A stretch of DNA of 64,000 nucleotides. Source: Hypoxylon rubiginosum (Eukaryota; Ascomycota; Sordariomycetes; Xylariales; Hypoxylaceae). The notes under the pieces are model-generated. The model searched no databases and had not been told where the DNA came from. It saw only the letters and a list, made by a program, of their open reading frames with translations. The stretch covers positions 496,001 through 560,000 of the forward strand of contig CADCXA010000044.1 in NCBI GenBank assembly GCA_902806565.1, read 5' to 3'. Below, in pieces: positions 10,385 through 21,461 of the stretch. Numbering within the stretch: the stretch's first letter is position 1; each line of letters starts with the position of its first letter. The translations under genes were made by a program, and so were the position numbers.

Positions 10385-11032
10385 CTACAACTCGTAACCA
10401 GCAACGAATCGCAGAGCAGGCTAATAAGCCCGCAGAGCCTGCCACAAGCCCCACACGGTCCACAGATGAGCCATCCAAAGAGCCTGCTAGCGGCGCTACA
10501 GAGTCCGCTACCAACGCCGAGGGTCAACAAGGAACCCAACAGGGACCAGAAGCCGAAGCTACGCAGCAGACAGGAGATCCAGAACCATCGCTAGTCAGCG
10601 ACGAGCTTCTAAACGAACTGGCATCTAGCCCTCCGGCGCCGCCAGAGGACGAGCCAGTGCTGCCGATTGATCAAATCCCAATGCTACAACAGGTAGCGCA
10701 GCAAGCATCGCAAGCATCCGTATTCTCTACAACGGCGCAGGACCCAAGGACACCTAGCCCTCAGCGCGCCACGAGCCTCACAGCAGAGCAGCCTGTCCAA
10801 GAAGAAATAGTAGGATCAGGTAGCTTCAAGCCTATTAACGAGCAAACGGGCTCAGGTGCCAACCAGGATCAAGAAGGAACGACACCATCGAAACTGACTC
10901 CGTGGTCTCGCATGAAATCGGTGCCTATGAGCATCTTTGGACCTAGTTCGTCGATGACGTTGGCCCTGACCGGAAAGTGGCCGTTGATATATTTATCGCC
11001 CACTAGACCTCTAATATAGAAGTCGAATTCGA
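10044..11032. repeat. Perfect 145-bp inverted repeat flanking a 699-bp spacer
   Basis: The left arm 10044-10188 and the right arm 10888-11032 are exact reverse complements over all 145 bases as far as I can read. The arms carry the protease fragment and the spacer carries the rest of it plus the gag-like ORF. The block sits inside LTR2, flanked on both sides by AACCGTAAC. Confidence 0.85.
10381..11019 (+). CDS. Gag-like, Pro/Gln/Ala-rich ORF of a retroelement
   Basis: This is a 212-codon frame beginning MTTTRNQQRIAEQANKPAEP. It is low in complexity (Pro, Ala, Gln, Glu, Thr) with no zinc knuckle. The first about 170 residues are the real gag-like or linker part. The last 43 codons are simply the antisense of the protease fragment, because the right arm of a perfect inverted repeat begins at 10888. 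The ORF end is therefore an artefact of rearrangement. It probably derives from the N-terminal polyprotein of a gypsy-type element. Confidence 0.4.
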   Translation: MTTTRNQQRIAEQANKPAEPATSPTRSTDEPSKEPASGATESATNAEGQQGTQQGPEAEATQQTGDPEPSLVSDELLNELASSPPAPPEDEPVLPIDQIPMLQQVAQQASQASVFSTTAQDPRTPSPQRATSLTAEQPVQEEIVGSGSFKPINEQTGSGANQDQEGTTPSKLTPWSRMKSVPMSIFGPSSSMTLALTGKWPLIYLSPTRPLI

Positions 11033-11861
11033 ACCGTAACATCTGGTGCCCACTCTACTCGAGTCTGAACCTGTTACTCCTCATACCTCGCAATTGATTC
11101 AATTCTATTCCCAACGGAGGGGGAGTTCAACTGATAGATTGGCCGAAATGCCTTCATCGCGAGATACGTGACTCCTCCGTATCTCAAGGCAACGAGCACT
11201 TCAATATATCTCTTATATATATATATATTGATGCCAAAGCTCAAGATCGACAACCCGTTGATACAGATATCACGGTCGCTACGCTGATAAAGTCGACCTA
11301 CTCCTCTATCAACAAGTTACCAACGTCGCTGCGTTTCCTAACCTATCGATGTACGAATCCTCACGAAATTCCACACCGATACACCTGCGAAGCAAGCTCG
11401 TCGATAAATGCCTCAACGAATTGCCGATTCAACAGCCGACCCTTTCACTAGGCCCGTCGCTATTCCCAAACAGCCCTAACCTGTGGATCTATACATACAA
11501 ATCTGAGACACAGATCTGTGGGAATATCCACATGGTTCCTTAGCTCTTTGGCTTCCTTCCTTTCTTGCCCTAGTCTCCGATACACACAAGACAAGCGATA
11601 CGAACCTGTCGGACGATTAGGATTTATACACATATATAAGATACTGGGAAAAGATTTGAGACTTAATTACAAGATGGCAACGGAGGTCATTTGCCTAGGC
11701 ATTTGGAGCCCGTACGATTGTTTTCACAATCGTGGCTGTCCCCGTACGGCTGAGAATTCTCCGTGGCCGGACCTTTCTTATAAGACAACAAAGAGGTGGT
11801 CATCTTCGCGATGCTCCCTGGTACCGCACCTCTTTATTGAAGTCTAGGATCGAGGGGGAGA
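11033..11861 (+). mobile_element. Internal region of LTR element (copy B)
   Basis: It begins with the end of LTR2 and the primer-binding site TGGTGCCCACT (about 11046). It runs collinear with copy A with scattered substitutions and small indels, and ends in the same polypurine tract before LTR3. No coding capacity is visible. Confidence 0.7.
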
Positions 11862-12012
11862 TGTTAGGGTTCCTGGCCTGCGGCCCTATTAGGAAGGCTG
11901 TGGCCTACGGCCACAGGGTTCGCGATATATATAACAGACCTTAGGTCCCGTACCAACTTAGATCTTTATCTTATTTTTATTATACCATCTGAAGCCTATT
12001 GCTTTCGAACCG
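11862..12012 (+). mobile_element. LTR 3 (variant)
   Basis: It starts TGTTAGGG but carries a different segment (GGCCTGCGGCCCTATTAGG) before rejoining the LTR consensus at GCCACAGGGTTCGCG. It ends near GCTTTCGAACCG, where sequence of an oppositely oriented element begins. Confidence 0.65.
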
Positions 12013-12177
12013 GGTAATGAGGAGATGACTGGTTCGACTCCAGTAGTGGGCACCAGATGTTACGGTTTAAAGCAAAGGCTTCAGGTGGTATAATAAAAAT
12101 AAGATAAAGATCTAAGTTGGTACGGGACCTAAGGTCTGTTATATATATCGCGAACCCTGTGGCCAAGGCCACAGCCT
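12013..12177 (-). mobile_element. Primer-binding site and truncated LTR 4, inverted
   Basis: On the minus strand this reads as the LTR 3' part (12177 down to 12058), a 2-nt spacer, then a primer-binding site at 12055-12028 and the start of the internal region. It is a fourth, head-to-head copy. It is cut at 12177, where the pseudogene to the right begins. Confidence 0.7.
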
Positions 12178-12745
12178 CTCTCACAGGCTTGTTTGCGCGG
12201 ACGTCCTTCGCAGTGTAGGGGTTCTCTACTATCCATTTTTGCGCTTTGGCGAGCTTGATACCAAATTCTTTGGTAATTGCGTCGAGTAAGGTTGTGTGGG
12301 ATATGGAATACTCAGTCCTTTCTTGTTTAGAGAGAGTTTGATCCCACTAATTCAGAGCTTTTCCCCTGAGCAGCTTGTAGGCGCCATTGCGTACTGCTAG
12401 CTCCTTTCCGGTATCATATCCTACCCATTCTTCGACTTGGTTCCTCTATTTGTGTATATCTGTATATGATTGGAGCTTATTATAGACGAAGACTCCACTG
12501 GTGTCTTCCTTGATGTCCTTTGGGGGATCGGGCCAGAATATCCCGGCGTCGGTTAGTTTGCTTTCGCTAGTGACGGCGGATGGTGTGGTGGATCGGCTTC
12601 TTGAGCGTCTTTTGGCTTCTTCGTTACTCCGCTTTAAGAATAAGGGCGCCAAGAATAAAATAGGAGTAATAATAGTAGGTAATAAGAAAACCTGCGAAGA
12701 CCAACTTCCAATAAACGCCAATCGATGATAAGAGGGTAAAGCCAA
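12178..12745 (-). pseudogene. Decayed coding fragment of unknown origin
   Basis: One minus-strand frame reads well as protein but contains in-frame stops at 12446-12448 and near 12351. Recognisable stretches are GIFWPDPPKDIKEDTSG, QVEEWVGYDTGKELAVRNG and LLDAITKEFGIKLAKAQKW. The frame runs into the truncated LTR at 12177. An overlapping frame upstream (to 12845) is rich in hydrophobic residues. The family is not recognised; a transposon ORF or a gene killed by the insertions are both possible. Confidence 0.4.
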
Positions 12746-13700
12746 TGGCGGTGATAGTCAACCCGGTGGTTCCTCTCCGATTTACCATGTTTGAGATGGG
12801 GTTGGCTGAGGACAGCGTTAGCTGTACCAATCTAGCCATCGCCATCGACTGTAGGTGGTCCTTTATGTCGACTGTTTACTACCCGTCGCTCGTCATCATT
12901 TTCAAATGATGCAATGAAAGAAGTAGGAACCTGCTAAACTTGATGAAGAAGTAAATGGTGAGTTCGTTAGAAGACTTACGGTAAATATATAGGGTCTTAA
13001 GGCATGAGATGAGGTGGCGACGGTGCTTTAGGTACACATTAGGTCCTATGATCGATTGGGTACACATATGGCAGATTCTATTTTAATGGTGTAAAGATCG
13101 CATGATTGGGTATATATAACGAATTAAATGAAATTTGGGCTGTTGCGATGCCACGTCAATAGACAGTAGACAACTACATCTATTGCCTACCTACTTCACG
13201 GAGTAGATCCGTCAAAAGGGGCAAATGGGAGGATTGCCCGCTTCCGATTTGCATTAAGCATAGCATCGTACCTAGAAATGAACTCGGTGTATTTGCGATT
13301 TTAGTAAAGTAAAGGAGCAATGTATTATCCCAGTATTGATATAAGACGAAGTTATGGATGCTTTGAGATTTTCATTTGTAACTTTAGGCAGAGTGAAAAT
13401 GATGAAGTTTCGTGTCGCTAGGACCCTGTAAAATGCCCTGCTGAGAGCTGGTACAGTAAGAGCTGGAAAAGGAAGGGCGTTATAGCACTTTTGTTTATAA
13501 GGGTTTAGTTGACAACGTGCGCTATAATTATGGGGGAGTTAGTGGCTAATGAATGCTATAAGGAAATATGCTTTAGCACCTGGCAGCCTACAGCTATGGC
13601 CCAGGCTTATCGGTGGGGGTATGGACGTTTACGTAATCGACAAGGTCGATAAACCTCCAGCCCTTTGCAAAACAATCCCACGTATTTCACCTCTAACACC
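12746..13700. other. Intergenic region downstream of the PKS
   Basis: Nothing recognisable. It is moderately A+T-rich and lies between retroelement debris and the 3' end of the PKS; the open frames here are short and low in quality. Confidence 0.5.
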
Positions 13701-16700
13701 TTACGTCTTCATGGCGCTGATCTTCTCATACAGCATCTCCGCCAAGTCGGAGAGCGTGAAGTTGCCCCCAAGGAGCTGCTGGAAAGGGATATTGAATTTG
13801 AATTCCCGAAAGATCCAATTCCGGAATTCGGTACCGATCATGCTGTCCAAGCCCAGGCTTGACACCGATTCCCGTGTCGCGTCGATGGACTCCTCGTCCA
13901 GCATCAACACACGCGCTAGCCGCCGCACGAGGCCAATTGTCGCAACCTTCACAGCATCCTCCTTGTTTGTTGCCTGTTGAATTGCGGCCATTACGCTCTC
14001 TGGACTGGTGCCCCGTCCTCCCGCGTCGGAGATGCCTCCTGGTCCCTGCTGGCTCGCGGCGAGGCCTATCCAGTTGAGGCGTGGGTCGTCTTTCCACGGC
14101 ACGTGAATGCCTGCTTTAGCGACTGCCCTTCCGAAGGCCCGTGGTTGAATCCCCACACATATGTGATCAACATCCGGCGGTAGGTCCCGCTGTGAAGTCA
14201 TGGCCACTTCAAAAGCATCTAGCATTTCCTTTTCCTGTATGCCATAGGTGCCTTTAGACTCGACCATTTGCTTGAGTTCGGCACGCTCCGAAATGTGTCC
14301 TATCCCGAAGATGGCTGGGAGAATGAGAGATACGGCTGGTAAGCCCCGGCAGCGCCGATGGCAAGCTAAGGAATCGAGGAATGCATTGGCTTAAAAGACG
14401 GTAAGTTAGTCTCGTCTTCTGGTTATAATCCATGTGGAACTTACCTGCGCTATAGTTGCTCTGCCCTGCGGACCCAAGTACAGAGGCAATGGTGCCAGTC
14501 ATGACAAAGAAGTCGAGCTGCTCATCCTTCAGTGCATCGTGCAAATTCAGACAACCCTTGACTTTGGCATCTACAACATTCTGCCAAGCGTCAATCGTCA
14601 TGTTAGAGAATATCTTGTCGTTAAAGATGCCCGCCGCATTGAGAACGCCTCTAATGGGGGTGACAGGGTCGATCTTCGCGAGGGCGGATGCAAGCTCTCC
14701 CGATTGAGCAATATTAGCGCGAAGAACCAATACATCAACGCCTTCACCCCTGAGGATCTTAACCGTCTCTGCCGCAGCTGGGCTGTCTGCACCAGACCGC
14801 GATATGAAAGCCATGTGTTTGGCTCCCTTCTGTGCCATCCATAGAGCTATCTGTCGTCCAAGGCCACCAAGGCAGCCTATCATCAAGTAAGTGGCGTCAC
14901 CGCTGAATTTTAGTGGCGCTCGCGAAGGGATAGCCTTTTCATAATTAAAACGTCAGTGTTTATTTTTGATTTTTTTCCTTTTCTTCGTTACGGAGATTAG
15001 AGAAATGGATTGGGCTCTGACCTTGAAGGTTGCGCTGTCATCATAGGAAATAACGCACTTGCCCGAGCCTAGATCGTTCGGAATAGACTGGATGACTTCG
15101 TTTACTTGCGAAGGCATCTTGGTTGCCACTGGGAGAACTGGTTTGATTTGCCTCGTACAATACAGCTCCACACATCGTCTCAAGATCCTGCTACTGATAA
15201 GTATCTCAGAATGACTAGGGAGAAGCTTTCTAACTCACCTTGTCGCGATTTGCGGGCGTAGTTGAATAACGTTCACAGGATCGAAATGGAACAAGCTTAA
15301 TGCCTTCGTGTCGAAGGGAAGGCCCGTAAATTCCAATTTTCCATCGCCGGGTCTTCCAACTGTTACTACTCTTGCGAACGGCGCTAGCATGTGGCCATAT
15401 TCAGTAACCATCATTTCATCAGTAGTCGTCGAGCACAGGAGAACGTCAATTCCTTTCCCCGCCGTTGCTAAATTCAGCTTCTCATGCAAAGGGTGGTCTC
15501 CGCGTACTACATTCTCACTGGCCAATAGCCCATTGCGGCAGATCGACTCAGTGGCTGTAGAGCCTGTAACCACAATGGCATTGGCCTTTAAGATTCGACA
15601 CAGCTGAATGGCAAGCAATCCGACTGCGCCGATGTCATCGATGATGACAACATTCTCATCTGGCCCAACCCTTGCGAGTTCTTCTAGGGCATATACTGAA
15701 GAGAAAGATGCTGATGGTAGAGTGGCTGCTTCTATCAAGGAAGAGTCAGGTGGCAATGGCTGTACGAGACTTGCACAGGTATGTTGAAATGTCGCGAGTT
15801 TGTCAAACGCGAACCCGACCACCTTGGTCCCAGGTGTGAGGTGCTTCACCTCAGCTCCGACACGAGTCACCGTCCCGGCCATCTCGTGACTCAAAAATTC
15901 CGCGTCGTCAGACCCGTCGAACGTCGTAAGACCTACCGCAGCCACGTGGACTTCGACTCCATCAGGTGCCAGCGGCTCGATAACCTTTTCGACATTTTGT
16001 TCAAAGACAACTTTTCCCTCCACGTATCGTGCTTCTAAGGCAGGGTGATCACGCTGGGAAAACGTCAACGTCTCCCCCGAGTCGGGAACAAACTGCCGGT
16101 TAAGGTCATTGTAGGAGACTAGCCGGCTTATATATACGACTCCGTCCTTGATGCAGTATTCCGTTTCTCCGTTTCGGCCCTTTTTACGTTGACGCTGCAT
16201 GATATCGGCGAGCAGGTTGGCCACGGAGTCGCCGGAGGCTGTCTCGTTATCAAAGTCGACAGTCACGATATCCAGGGTTCCTTTTTCCTTGCGAATAGTG
16301 CGTGCAGCTCCCAGGGTCATACCAAACTCAGGGCGATCGCCTGTGAGTAGTCCGCCACGCGTTACCCAGGTAATCGACGCCGCACTTTCAGTAAGATTGA
16401 CCAAGCTGTTTAATTGTTCTTCGTTGAGCTGGATCAGGAATGGATCGTCGATATCGATTAGGAGGATGACTTGTTCACCTCCAACTAGGTGAAGAGAGGT
16501 AAGCGGCTGAGAATGCACGGTCCAGCCTTCAGAAGTCAGCTTTGCCGATATCTCCGAATGTAGCAACACGGGTTCGTCAAGGCTAACGAGGAGAACGCTG
16601 TCCCCCTCATGAGGGTGTACACCGTTTACCACTATATCAAGCTTCGCTGTCGGTCTTAGGATAGCGATGCTAGGTGATAATTGTTGAACCTTGGTCTTAA

Positions 16701-19700
16701 TAGCCAAGTCATACTCGACCGTTGAGTCGCATGTTAGTATGCGGCTATTGGGGGCCATCTTATCAACAACACTCTGTAACAGGTCGTTGTTGTACTTGGT
16801 GATATCTGGAAAAATAACCAAGTTGTACTGATTCTTAGCCTCCAGGGAGCCAGCACACATGAAGTTCGATTCGACGAATGTCAATCCTTCATATTCGGAA
16901 TACTCCGCCGTTAGTGCGTCTCTAGCCTCGGGTGATGCAACTGCGACAGTCATGCTCAACGCTGGACGAGCGGCTAGAAGGGATGGGACCAAAGACTCGT
17001 CCATACAAAACGTTCGCAGCGCGGGATCCTTATGCAGAAGTATGTCGGCGACATTTGCCAAAGAATGGGATGCCAGAACTCCCGCACTCTTCGCCCAATC
17101 GAGGTAATCCGCATCGATCTTCCAGTCAAGCTTGGTGTACAGGTCCCGCTCAAGATGACCTCGCATTTCAGGTGGAACAGCAGAGCTGTAAACAAGATTG
17201 CGGCAGCGAGACACGTCAACCAAAAGACTTCCATCAGGCGATACGAGCTGATAGTCCGAAATATACGCCCGATTCCCCGTCTCAGTCATCCAAGATTGAA
17301 TTAGACAAGTGCTCTCTAATTGATCGACCGGCGGTGGAAAAACTGTGACTTCGCCGAAATGCGTTGGAATCGTTCCGTATCGCACGCCCTCAAGCTTACC
17401 CTGGTGTGTAGATACGAGACAGAGTTGGATGCAAGCATCAAGAACAGTGGGGTGAAGCACGTAACGAGACTCGGCTTCCATGAGGCCGCATTCCTGGCCA
17501 ATTCTCATGTCTCCACGAGCTATGTTTGTGCGGCCGTCTGTGTAGACGGAGCTGATGTGATGGAATGCCGGCCCCAGGTCGATGCCTATGTTTTGATATT
17601 TGACTAGCCATTCAGCATAGTCTCTACGGATGGTGGTTGGGGCAAGTTCTCGAGGTTTCTGGGTGTTCCGATCCTTCATATTCAGGGCAATCTTTCCAGA
17701 CGCCGTTTCTTTCCAAGTTCCATACGCGCAACACGAAGTGGAAAATTGGTACCACCGACTAGCCTTCTCTTGGCCCGGTATTTCGGGCTTGCCGCCTACG
17801 GGTTGAAGGCGAAAGAGTGTTTCCGTACCCGCCTCGTCATCTGGGACTACAGTTGCGTTCGATATATCAACGTCTCTAAGTGTGTAGCTCTTTATATCTA
17901 AGGGCACCGCTCTCGTCGCGTTGATCTGCGTAATGGCTTCGATGGCGAGCGCCAGGTAGCCGGCACCGGGAAGCATGACCTCACCGCCAGGCCGGTGCTG
18001 AGCCAACCATGGGAGGTCTTTCCGACGTAACACGTTTCTCCAAACGGGCTCGAAGGGGGGCGCTCCTATCACACGGCGTCCGAGGATATCGTGTCGAGGC
18101 TCTTTTAGGCCGCGTTGTTCTTTGCTTAGACGCGATTCGGCCCAGAAGGACTTTTGATATGTCCATTGGTACGGAGGAAGATCGACCAGAAGCGACCCAG
18201 TCCGTGTTTCGATAACAGCCCCGTCCTTCGATGGTGTCTCGATGCCAGTCACCGCCTTGATGTCTATAGGCGCATCCCTAGCCCATAAATTCCCCGCGAG
18301 ACTTAGCATCTGCTCTACATCGTTCCCTTTTCGTTTGAGGGTAGGTAAGAAGACCATGTTAGCCTTGCTGATGCTCTGGCAGATTTGATGCAGGGAACCG
18401 ATTAGAACCGGGTGAGGACCGATCTCGATGAGTGAATTAATCTCGGCCTGCTGGCTTAGCATGGACTGGACACCTTGGTGAAACCGGACTGTGCTGCTTA
18501 GATTCTCCACCCAGTATGTGTCAGGTATGATGTCCACAGAGTCGTCCATTTTGGTACCGGTCACGGTTGAATACATTGGTACCTTGCGAGAACCAATGCG
18601 CGACCCAGGCTGATCCTTGAGATATTCCAAATAGAGCGCAGCCGCTTCTTCCATGTGATGGGAATGGTATGCGCGTCCATTTGTTTTGAGAAGGCGCGCA
18701 AACACCATCTCGGTGTCGAAAAGGCTCTTCAGCTTCATGATCGCCATCTGGTCGCCACTAAGGGTAGCACTATTTGGGGAATTATCACACGCGACGACCA
18801 CTCTCCCCTGGACGCCGGCTTGCTCGATATACCTACTGGCCGCGTCTGTCCCAAGGCCTACAGCAAGCATGGCACCATCGGACCTCAGAGATGCGGCAGC
18901 CTTTCCTCGAAAATAGGCAGCGGTTATGGCGCCCTCGGCAGAGATGCGTCCCGCAGCATAAGCAGCAGCTATTTCACCTGTATCTCGCTAGTATCTTGAG
19001 CAGACTCCCAGAAGCTGTCGGGTACGACTTACCGGATGAATGCCCAACGGTAGCCACCGGGCGTACTCCCCAGCGAGCTAGAAGATCAACTAAAGCGATT
19101 TGTATCGCCGTGCACAGCGGTTGAGAGTATTCGGGGCGATGGATATCAGTCGTCTCTTCCGCATCACTCAATATCTCCTCAATCGTCCACGAAGGTGGGA
19201 ATTCACGTAGCTCGGACAAGTGTCGGTCTAGGCGTTGGATGGTCTGCAATACAGACGGATATGTCTGTAAAAGCAGGGCACCCATTCGCGGCCATTGAGC
19301 CCCCTGACCTGAGAGATTTCAAATTAGTTTACAATCTAAAGTGTATTGAAACAGGCATATTTCTTCAGCTTCAGTTACCTGTAAATACGAAAGCGGGCAT
19401 CGCTGCTTCTGCCGGGGCTGGGATAATATCGGCAGCGGCGGCAGTGATGGTAGCCTCGATCGTGTCTTCATGGCAGATCGCAAAGGTTCTGTGGGGGAAC
19501 TTCGTCCGGTGAACACCTAACGTGAAAGCAAGGTCAACTGGATTAGCAACTCGACAGTGGCTCGCATATCTGGCGAGATTGTTCTTGAGCGTCGGGGTAT
19601 CGTGTGCTGAAAATAGCAGTAAATGCGGCCGGCTGATCGTTGTGGGCTTTTCTCGGCTAACGCCGTTGATAGACTGCTTTGCTACATCGAACATGGATAC

Positions 19701-21461
19701 GTGACGACGATACCCGGGCGCCACGGAGTCAATGCTTTCTAGGATAGCATGCGAGTTGGTTCCTCCGTAGCCGGAAGCGCTTACGCCGATACGGCGGCAC
19801 CGCATCAATGGGGGGAAAGTTGTCGCTTCCCTCACGACTTTGACATTGCATTCATTCCATGGTACTAGTAAACACAGTTAGCTGGCATGGTCAGGATAAT
19901 TGGGATACAGTGTGAAGAATTCCCTTCCAAGAGACTCAGAAAGGAATGAGGTTAGTAATCAAAATATCCTAGACTCACTAGACTTGTTTAAGGTGCTAAT
20001 ACCCGCCGTAGGGGGGATGATACCGCTCTCGAGAGCCAACGTCGCCTTGACTAATGTCGCCATACTACTGGCAGCCTCACTGTGGCCAAAGTTTGGTTTT
20101 ATCTAGAATATGGTTAGTCAAAACGAGTTTGCGCGTATTACGTGCCATGAAAGTCGTGAAGGATCAGAAGCCCACGTACGCTTCCAATGAGGATAGGGGA
20201 AGCAATATGCCTCGTGCTGCCCATGGCTCTCTGTACGGCTGCAACTTCAATAGGATCACCAACTGGGGTCCCGGTACCGTGGCTAGATATCTGGATTAGC
20301 AACTCTATCCCTTTTGAAATGGAGCCCATACCCTTACCATTCTACGTATGACGTATCTTCTGGGTTCAGATTGCCTAATTTATAGGCCAGGGACATGACT
20401 TCGGCTTGCCCATCCTTACTTGGGTAAATCATGCCATCTGAACACCTCCCCGAGCTAAATGTGGTATATGTCAGTTAACTTGAAGCGTTTCATATATAAG
20501 GAAAGGAGAACTCACCTGCCGGTAGCTGTTGAGCGTATCACAGCACGTATTGGGTCGCCGTTCTTCATAGCTGCGCTCAAGGACTTGATGTAGAGCGCTC
20601 CTACACCTTCGGCTCGCCCATACCCGTCAGCAGACTCGTCAAAGCTATGACACTGGTTCGTCGGTGATAGGACACCGAGTTTGGCGGTATTCATATGCTG
20701 ATCGATATGCAGATTGAGATTTACGCCACCGACAATGGCGCTATCACATTCACCGGACGAAATCGCCTTGCAAGCAAGGTCTAGCGCGTATAGCGATGAC
20801 GAGCAAGCAGTATTTACCATTAAACTAGGTACTCAAGCTTAGAAGAAAGTCCGTAAACAAGGGGTCGTTGGACATGCTGCTTACCAGGGACCTTTGAAGT
20901 CGAAGATGTAGCCAATCCGACTACCTAACATCCCCGTGTCTCCACCAGTGGCCATATACGGATTTCGAAAGTCGGTCTCCTTGGCGGCGATGTGTTGGAA
21001 ATCGAACGTGAACGAGCCGACGAAACACCCGGTCATCTGCCCGGCGACTTGGTCGAGTGTGTTCCCGCTGCTCTCGATTGCTTCGTACACCACCTCTAGG
21101 AGCTTTCTCTGCTGCGGGTCCATCCACATGGCCTCGACAGGGGAGAGCTTGAATAAGCCGGGGTCGAAGTCCTCAGGGTTCTCGTCGAGGAAGTAGCCCC
21201 CTGACACGTTGAAGCTCCCCGGCCGCTCATTGCTCGGGTGCAGGTACGCGTCAATGTCAAATCTTGATTTTGGGACCCGGGCGCTGTTCGCTATCCCCTT
21301 AGACATTACCAGATTCCACAGGTCTGTAGGACAGCGGACCCTTCCGGGTAAGTTGCAGCCTAGTAAGACCATTAGCTGGTATCAACAACTGGAGGTCTAG
21401 ATGGCCTACCTATGCCTATAATTGCAATAGGCTCGGGTGAATCGAACTGAAGGTTCTCCAT
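13701..21461 (-). CDS. Highly reducing type I polyketide synthase (KS-AT-DH-psiMT-ER-KR-ACP)
   Basis: Twelve exons (21461-21410, 21359-20885, 20824-20516, 20454-20338, 20282-20180, 20102-19979, 19864-19379, 19308-19033, 18977-15239, 15187-15022, 14934-14445, 14389-13701) splice in frame to 2341 aa. KS: active-site Cys183 in NTACSSS, His319 in CHGTGTPVGDP, His359 in NFGHSEAAS. AT: GHSSG with Ser646. DH: His975 in HRPGGEVMLPGAGY (HxxxGxxxxP) and Asp1161 in LDACIQ. A core of about 350 residues (about 1264-1620) follows with no SAM-binding motif, so the methyltransferase is vestigial. ER about 1625-1945, with the Rossmann loop degraded to IDDIGAVGLLA. KR about 1960-2140 with GCLGGLGRQIA, Tyr2110 and a Thr (2097) at the catalytic Ser position. 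ACP: GLDSM, Ser2295. There is no thioesterase, reductase or acyltransferase release domain. It should make a reduced, unmethylated chain released by a partner enzyme. The product cannot be named. Confidence 0.93.

Noticed and set aside
12001..12060. tRNA gene suggested by a perfect T-arm and CCA
   Set aside because: Only the 3' half is present, the CCA is encoded, and it sits exactly at the primer-binding site of an inverted LTR, so it is retroelement sequence.
11996..12184. 62-codon minus-strand frame (ATG at 12184)
   Set aside because: It is a translation of LTR4 and the primer-binding site, repeated wherever the LTR occurs.
13549..13980. 143-codon plus-strand frame
   Set aside because: It overlaps antisense to the PKS ACP and KR exons.
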